This document shows positions 8,814 through 13,160 of a DNA stretch of 13,160 nt, piece by piece. Positions within the stretch are counted from its first letter, which is position 1. The number at the start of each line of letters is the position of its first letter. This stretch comes from Pinguiococcus pyrenoidosus (Eukaryota; Sar; Pinguiophyceae; Pinguiochrysidales; Pinguiochrysidaceae). The stretch spans positions 1 to 13,160 of the forward strand of contig JAAMXY010001627.1 of assembly GCA_019677205.1 (NCBI GenBank), given 5' to 3'. The notes beneath the pieces were generated by a model that saw only the letters and a list, made by a program, of their open reading frames with translations, was not told where the DNA came from and ran no database searches. The position numbers and the translations under genes were made by a program.

Positions 8814-11800
8814 CTAAGTGTCTGCGCTGTCACAACGGATCTGAAAGGGTGTCGTCTTGGGTTTTCCACTTTCGTCCGGCGTTCGAATGGATAGCCAGTT
8901 CTCCTTGGTTAGGAACCCCTGGTGGATGCTGTTGAAGAGCTGATACCCCTCGTCGCCACGAGACTCCGACTGAAGCACAGCTCCGGCGGGGTCTTGCAAG
9001 TTTCCCCCAGCCACGCACTCCTCTTGGCGGTCCACAAGTTCGTGCCGTCTCGTCTGTCCGGAGAAAGAGGATCATCAACATCCGTGGCACCCAGGGTTTC
9101 CCGATGGTTCGCTTTCCACCTGATATGCTGCTTCTTCATACAGCTGCGGATTCGCCTCCATGGACGACTTGAGAATTTTCATCAACGGCGGCCAGGGCCT
9201 GGGGCAAGATCCTGCGCACGAGATGAAGTCATCGGTGGGCGTCTCTTCCAGCAAGAGCGGGTGGTCGCAAACGTGTTTCTCTCCCACAGCTTTGGATTCA
9301 CATACCGAAGCTTCGCCGACTCCGGTTCTCTTTCTTCATCTCGGGAGGATACACGACGAAAGTGTTCTTCAGGTGCATCAGATATGCTGTCGCGTTCGGA
9401 TCAAGGTAGACGGTTGTAGGTCTCTGCGCCTTCTTGCCGCCAACCTAGCGCCGCGCGCTTAGACTTCATCTTGGTCGCGCAGGGGCTTCGAGGCGGGGTC
9501 TGCTGGCACTCTTTCCTACCTTCTTGAACGCTGGGTTCGGTCCGTTGCCTTCGCCCCGGAGCTCCGCCGGTGAAATGCTCAGTGGGTAGTACCGAGCTCG
9601 GCTGTAGTGCACGTTGTGGTGCCATACCCGATCCGGTCGGAAGATCTCTTTTCTCTGGATTCGCAGTTGGTCGTCAACGAATCTCACTCCTGTGCGAGCT
9701 GGAAGGAAGGCGAACGGCGCACCTTCGAAACGCTTGACGAGTGAAGCGGAGGTCCCTGGGGGACTCTCGTCACGTGTCGCAAAAGCGGAGACCACTGCGA
9801 CATGCTCTCGTTGAAGCATCTTGCGAGCGATATCATCATGAACGCCAACGCCTCAGCGTCAGGTCGCTTCTCCTACCGATCCATCGTTTGGGAGCGCCGA
9901 GCACAAAGCTTGTGAGCAATGGTTCCAAGGCTCGGCCGGGTTGACACCCGATCGCTCGCGTAGCGTCGCGTGGACAGTCGTGTTCAACGTGCAGACGAAG
10001 CAGACGCACCTGTGCTTCTCGGACAAGGCTGGCTACCGTCTTCGTCTCATCAACCGTGGCAAAGAACTCGTCTCTGGAGAATACTGTGAGCAACGGACCG
10101 CTTGAACGGCTTCTACTCTCTCATCTTCAGCTAGACTTACAGATCGACTCCCGCGAGCCATTCGGTGGATGGACCATACCGTCGCAGACTTATGGCCTCG
10201 TGAATGTGCTGCGCACTGTCCTGTCCTGGTCCGGCAGCCCCCAGGTAGCCGGATTGCCCCCATCGGCGGCGCTGTGATTCAAGGAATCCGAGGAGGGCTT
10301 TAAGCCTGCGAACGCGCCTTTGCGTGATCTTCCCGGACGCACCTGGCAGTTTGGGACCGGCCAGTGGTGGTACTGCACGAACCCGCTGGCAATGTCGTTC
10401 TCGAGTTCGTCAAAGATCCGAAGAGGCGCAGTTCTGTCCGAAGTCTTCTGCACGTCGCGCTTCCGTATCTCTGACGCGGAAACGCCTAGGAAGCATTCGC
10501 TTGAGTGGGTTCCCGAGCGTCGCAGATCGGATCATGCGGCACAAGCGCACCCAGAGTGTTGTCGAAGATGACCATGCGATCTACACCATTGGCCCTGTTG
10601 TACTCGACCCATTCCCTCAAAGCCACTTCAACGTTGTCGTTCGTCACCATCGTGTTGAGCTCGTCTCTAGAATACCAATTCGGTCGGGGTGCCCTCCTTG
10701 TGAGCTGTGTGTACGCACCGCGGATCACCAGCAAGGAAGATCCCGCGCTCGCACCTGTAGGGATCCGCCGTCATCATCGTGTACGTCGTCAAGAACACCT
10801 AGCGATGGTCCCACAGTCCGGTGAGGTCCTCCCTTCGCCCCCAACCCTTGACAAGCGAGAGCCCACCTTGGGTAGTGCTGGCAGCAGGCGAACCTCCAGG
10901 TCCCGGATCGATGCAATGCTGTCGTTGTTGGATCTGAGGTTGGCGTGGAACGCCACGGTTGCAATGCCGGCCGAGTCGTGGGCGCCTTCCGCCAGTTTTC
11001 TAGGGCGGCCACCGCAACGTCAGTCTATCTGCTAGCCCGACAAAAGCCTGGAGGCCTGTCGGAGGCGCTGTCTGCACTCACTTCGCGACGACCGTGGCGT
11101 CCCTTGAGCCCAGGAAGCAGCGCAGGCTTCTGGTGGTGGCATTCGACCCACGCGTTCCATGGCCAACACACGGGCTCCACGGCGAGCGAATGACGCTGTC
11201 TGGAAGGCCCAGCATGGTATCGGTGTTGTTCGCGGACAGGCGAATCTCGTAGTCCAGGTAGGGGATCGTGAATCCCTTGGCTTCTGCGAGGACGCCGCAA
11301 CAGAGACGACAGCGAAAAGGCGGTCAATAAGTGGTAAGAGCCCATCACATCAAGCTCAGATGCCTGTGCCCATACTTCGAACCCTTGATAAAGGGACGCA
11401 GTGCCGCTGGTCGAAGAAGACGATGTCCACGAAGGCTCCTTCAGGATTGTACACCGCCTCGTGGATGGAAGGAACCGCGTTGGACCTCCGCTTCTTGATT
11501 GCTAGTGCATGTGAATCACAGATTGCTCAGCATCGAGAAAGGGAAGTCCAACTACCTCTAAGGCGCCACGACCGGTGCAAATCGCCAAACCTTTGTAGAG
11601 CGGCGGCGGAATCCGCGTGTTCACCACGGCAGGAGCCGTACTGTAGGTTCCGCGGTAGGAGGCTTCCGACAGAGCTGGTGCAGGGCCGCCCGCCGCGGAC
11701 TCCCAGCTGTCCATGGCCTCCAAGCAGAGCACCACGAGCGCAAGAGCGCAAAAGCCGACCGACACGTACGTGGCGGTGCGAGACGCCGCCGAAGAGCCAC

Positions 11801-11891
11801 GGCGGCGGCCGCTGGCGGACAGAGACGACGCCACAGATCTCGCTGCATCGCCACGCAGGCGCCTCCGCCCAGCATGCGCACTTCCTTGCAT
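8814..11891 (-). CDS. Family 92-like (DUF23-type) glycosyltransferase, type II membrane protein, 13 exons
   Basis: Proposed exons, high to low: 11891-11591, 11501-11376, 11283-11082, 10999-10867, 10798-10755, 10666-10551, 10485-10343, 10271-10141, 10073-10010, 9819-9520, 9444-9306, 9211-9120, 9053-8814; about 676 residues. Every junction is GT-AG and keeps phase, and introns are 65-94 bases except 10009-9820 (190), which may hide a 78-base in-phase exon (9954-9877). Exon 7 could instead start at 10470. Seen: a basic Ser-rich leader, one membrane anchor (about 41-57), LREWVEYNRANGVDRMVIFDN (285-305), the metal-binding DxD-like VDLDEF (397-402) restored by a splice, PPGTSASLVKRF (440-451), and KEIFRPDRVWHHNVHY (477-492). 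These follow the order of GT92 proteins (EW..y....G...f.iydN, then D.DEF, then RP..V..H..H). Inference: a Golgi-lumen sugar transferase, probably a galactosyltransferase since known GT92 members are; the acceptor is unknown. Weakest parts: exon 12 and the C-terminal 110 residues. Confidence 0.72.
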
Positions 11892-12076
11892 GCCTTCCGC
11901 GAGACGCCGCGCGGACAGGCCGCCAGCCGCTGTGCAGCGCCTGCCTTTGCAGGCGCCGAGCTGTCCCCGGCGTCGGGACAGAGCCTCTCCGTGACGGACG
12001 GAAGTTCTTCGACGGAATCTCGGTTTCGCCGAAAATTCAGCGAAGAGCGCCGCCTTTCGCGGCCGTTCGCGCCGGA
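11892..12076. promoter_or_regulatory. 185-base head-to-head promoter of the glycosyltransferase and TSR1
   Basis: Both start codons face away from this gap, so one short region must serve both genes. Seen: an inverted repeat CTGTCCC (11961-11967) / GGGACAG (11975-11981); a perfect 11-base palindrome TTTCGCCGAAA at 12024-12034; and E2F-like words TTTCGCGG (12055-12062) and TTCGCGCC (12066-12073) just before the TSR1 ATG. No TATA box is visible. Confidence 0.5.
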
Positions 12077-13160
12077 ATGTCGCATCGAAGCGGCCCCCTG
12101 AAGCAGCAGAACAAGCCCCATGGCAAGCTGGGCCACCAGAGCAAGCGCAAGCGCAAGCGTGTCCTGGGAGGCCGCGTAGGCCTCAAGAGCGGCAGCGACG
12201 GCCGCTCCAAGGCCTCTGCTGCACAGAAGCTGCGAGATCAGCGCGCCAACTTCGCTCGGCAGAAGCGTCTGCGACAGCGAGAGGAGCTGCTGCTGAAGCG
12301 GCGGCTGGGCAGCCGCAATGGGCCTCCCAAGGTGGTGGCCTTCCTGAGCCTGAGCGCCCATGCCGACGGCGACCGCCTGGGCTTGCAGCTGATCGACCTG
12401 GCCGCTGCAACGAGTTTGGAAGGTGGACGCTCGCAGAGCGTGACGCTGCGCTTCGCGGAGCCGAAGCTGCGGGCGACCTTGATTCGGCCTGACCGGAGCA
12501 TCGACGGGGCGTTGGAGGCGGCGAGAGTGGCCGACGTGGTGCTTCTGCTGCTGGACATGCGGGACGGACCGGATGGCGCCTTGGACGACATGTCGGAGGT
12601 GATGCTCACGCTGCTGAAAGCGCAGGGACTGCCCACGGTGGTCGGCGCGGTGCTCGGGGTGGACCCGAAGACGCAGACGCCCAAGGTGGCCCTAGCGCAC
12701 AAGACCTGGGCGAAGCGCTTCTTTGCCACAGAGTTTGTCGACGCCAAGGTGTGGGACAACGGAGATCTCCCCCAGGTGAGGCCTTCTACCTGCTGCTGGA
12801 AAGACCGAATACCTCCAAGTCTAAGCATTTTTGTACTTTCGGGGTGGGGGGGGGTCCCTTGCAGCTTGTGCGGCTCCTGAGCAACGCGACGCCGAAGCCG
12901 ATCCATTGGAGGGACGTCCGCTCCTACATCCTGACGGACAGCGTCAGCGTCGTGAAGAGCACCTCCGAAGCGAGTGAGCAAGAGGCTGCAGATCACGCGC
13001 CTGCTACTCTGCGGGTCGAGGGCTACGTCAGGGGAAGACCCTTGAACGTGAACCGACTGGTCCACGTCCCGAACATCGGCACGTACCGCCTGCGGCGCAT
13101 TCTTGCCGCAAAGGAGCTCTGTCCGCTCCCGGTGAGTCGTTTTGCTCTTTCTCTCTTTCT
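12077..13160 (+). CDS. TSR1: Pre-rRNA-processing protein TSR1, N-terminal part (runs off the right edge)
   Basis: Exons 12077-12775 and 12865-13131 join in phase 0 across an 89-base GT-AG intron; a third-exon donor (GTGAGT) starts at 13132, so the gene continues beyond the window. Known role: TSR1 is a GTPase-like (inactive, Bms1-related) assembly factor that binds late pre-40S particles and blocks premature joining of translation factors. Seen: the N-terminus with SGPLKQQNK followed by a Lys/Arg-rich tract, as in human TSR1 (GPLKQQNK); LRDQRANFARQKR; a central block with PPKVVAFLSL and VADVVLLLLDMRDG in place of a functional G-domain; AQGLPTVVGAV; and, in exon 2, VEGYVRGRPLNVNRLVHVPN, matching the human GYVRG..LNVNRL motif. 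About 322 of roughly 800 residues are present. The frame is open 306 codons upstream of this ATG, but those codons lie antisense to the glycosyltransferase. The first intron holds an unbroken G run near 12846-12854. Confidence 0.92.

Noticed and set aside
8814-11500. Reading this region as a decayed retroelement or pseudogene, because of many short frames
   Set aside because: No reverse transcriptase, integrase or terminal repeats are visible, and the fragments join through proper introns with intact phase.
11159-12076. 306 open codons on the plus strand in frame with and upstream of TSR1
   Set aside because: They lie antisense to glycosyltransferase exons and their shared promoter, have no family resemblance, and the conserved TSR1 N-terminus begins exactly at the ATG at 12077.
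12841-12854. G-rich run as a possible G-quadruplex
   Set aside because: It is essentially one G tract with a single T, lies inside an intron, and lacks four separate G runs.
1-13160. Search for tRNA, rRNA, CRISPR, insertion sequences or viral genes
   Set aside because: Nothing with the needed structure was seen on either strand by eye.

Overview
The window is nuclear DNA from a eukaryote with a compact, GC-rich genome. Seven protein genes are supported, and nearly all are split by short GT-AG introns, mostly 65-100 bases. Acceptors read CAG or TAG, and reading phase is kept across every junction proposed. The clearest clue to the organism is a chloroplast-type FKBP of the plant FKBP16-3 kind. 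Its N-terminus looks like an ER signal peptide followed by a second hydrophobic, thylakoid-lumen-type signal. That suggests a microalga with a complex (secondary) plastid, such as a stramenopile, haptophyte, cryptophyte or chromerid. I cannot settle the lineage from this sequence.

Layout, left to right: (1) a minus-strand rhomboid/derlin-like membrane protein (from 1226 down, running off the left edge); (2) a divergent RAD51D-like recombination ATPase (+, 1769-2964); (3) an unrecognised two-helix membrane protein (-, 3899-3026), tail to tail with RAD51D; (4) the FKBP (+, 4222-5098, three exons); (5) a 970-residue STRA6-like polytopic membrane protein (-, 8105-5117), whose stop lies 18 bases from the FKBP stop; (6) a 13-exon family 92-type (DUF23-like) glycosyltransferase (-, 11891-8814), whose exons are too small to show as long ORFs; (7) TSR1, the 40S ribosome maturation factor (+, from 12077, running off the right edge), head to head with the glycosyltransferase across 185 bases.

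The genes are functionally unrelated: ER membrane quality control, DNA repair, plastid protein folding, membrane transport or reception, Golgi glycosylation and ribosome assembly. No operon, mobile element, RNA gene or CRISPR is visible. The gaps between genes carry plausible promoter signals: an E2F-type word before RAD51D and E2F-like words before TSR1, a CCAAT box before FKBP, and a cluster of CACGTG boxes with an 8-bp-arm inverted repeat upstream of the STRA6-like gene.

The most useful results are the reconstruction of the fragmented glycosyltransferase and of terminal exons that complete the STRA6-like and derlin-like proteins. All translations and splice sites were worked out by eye, and no database search was possible.
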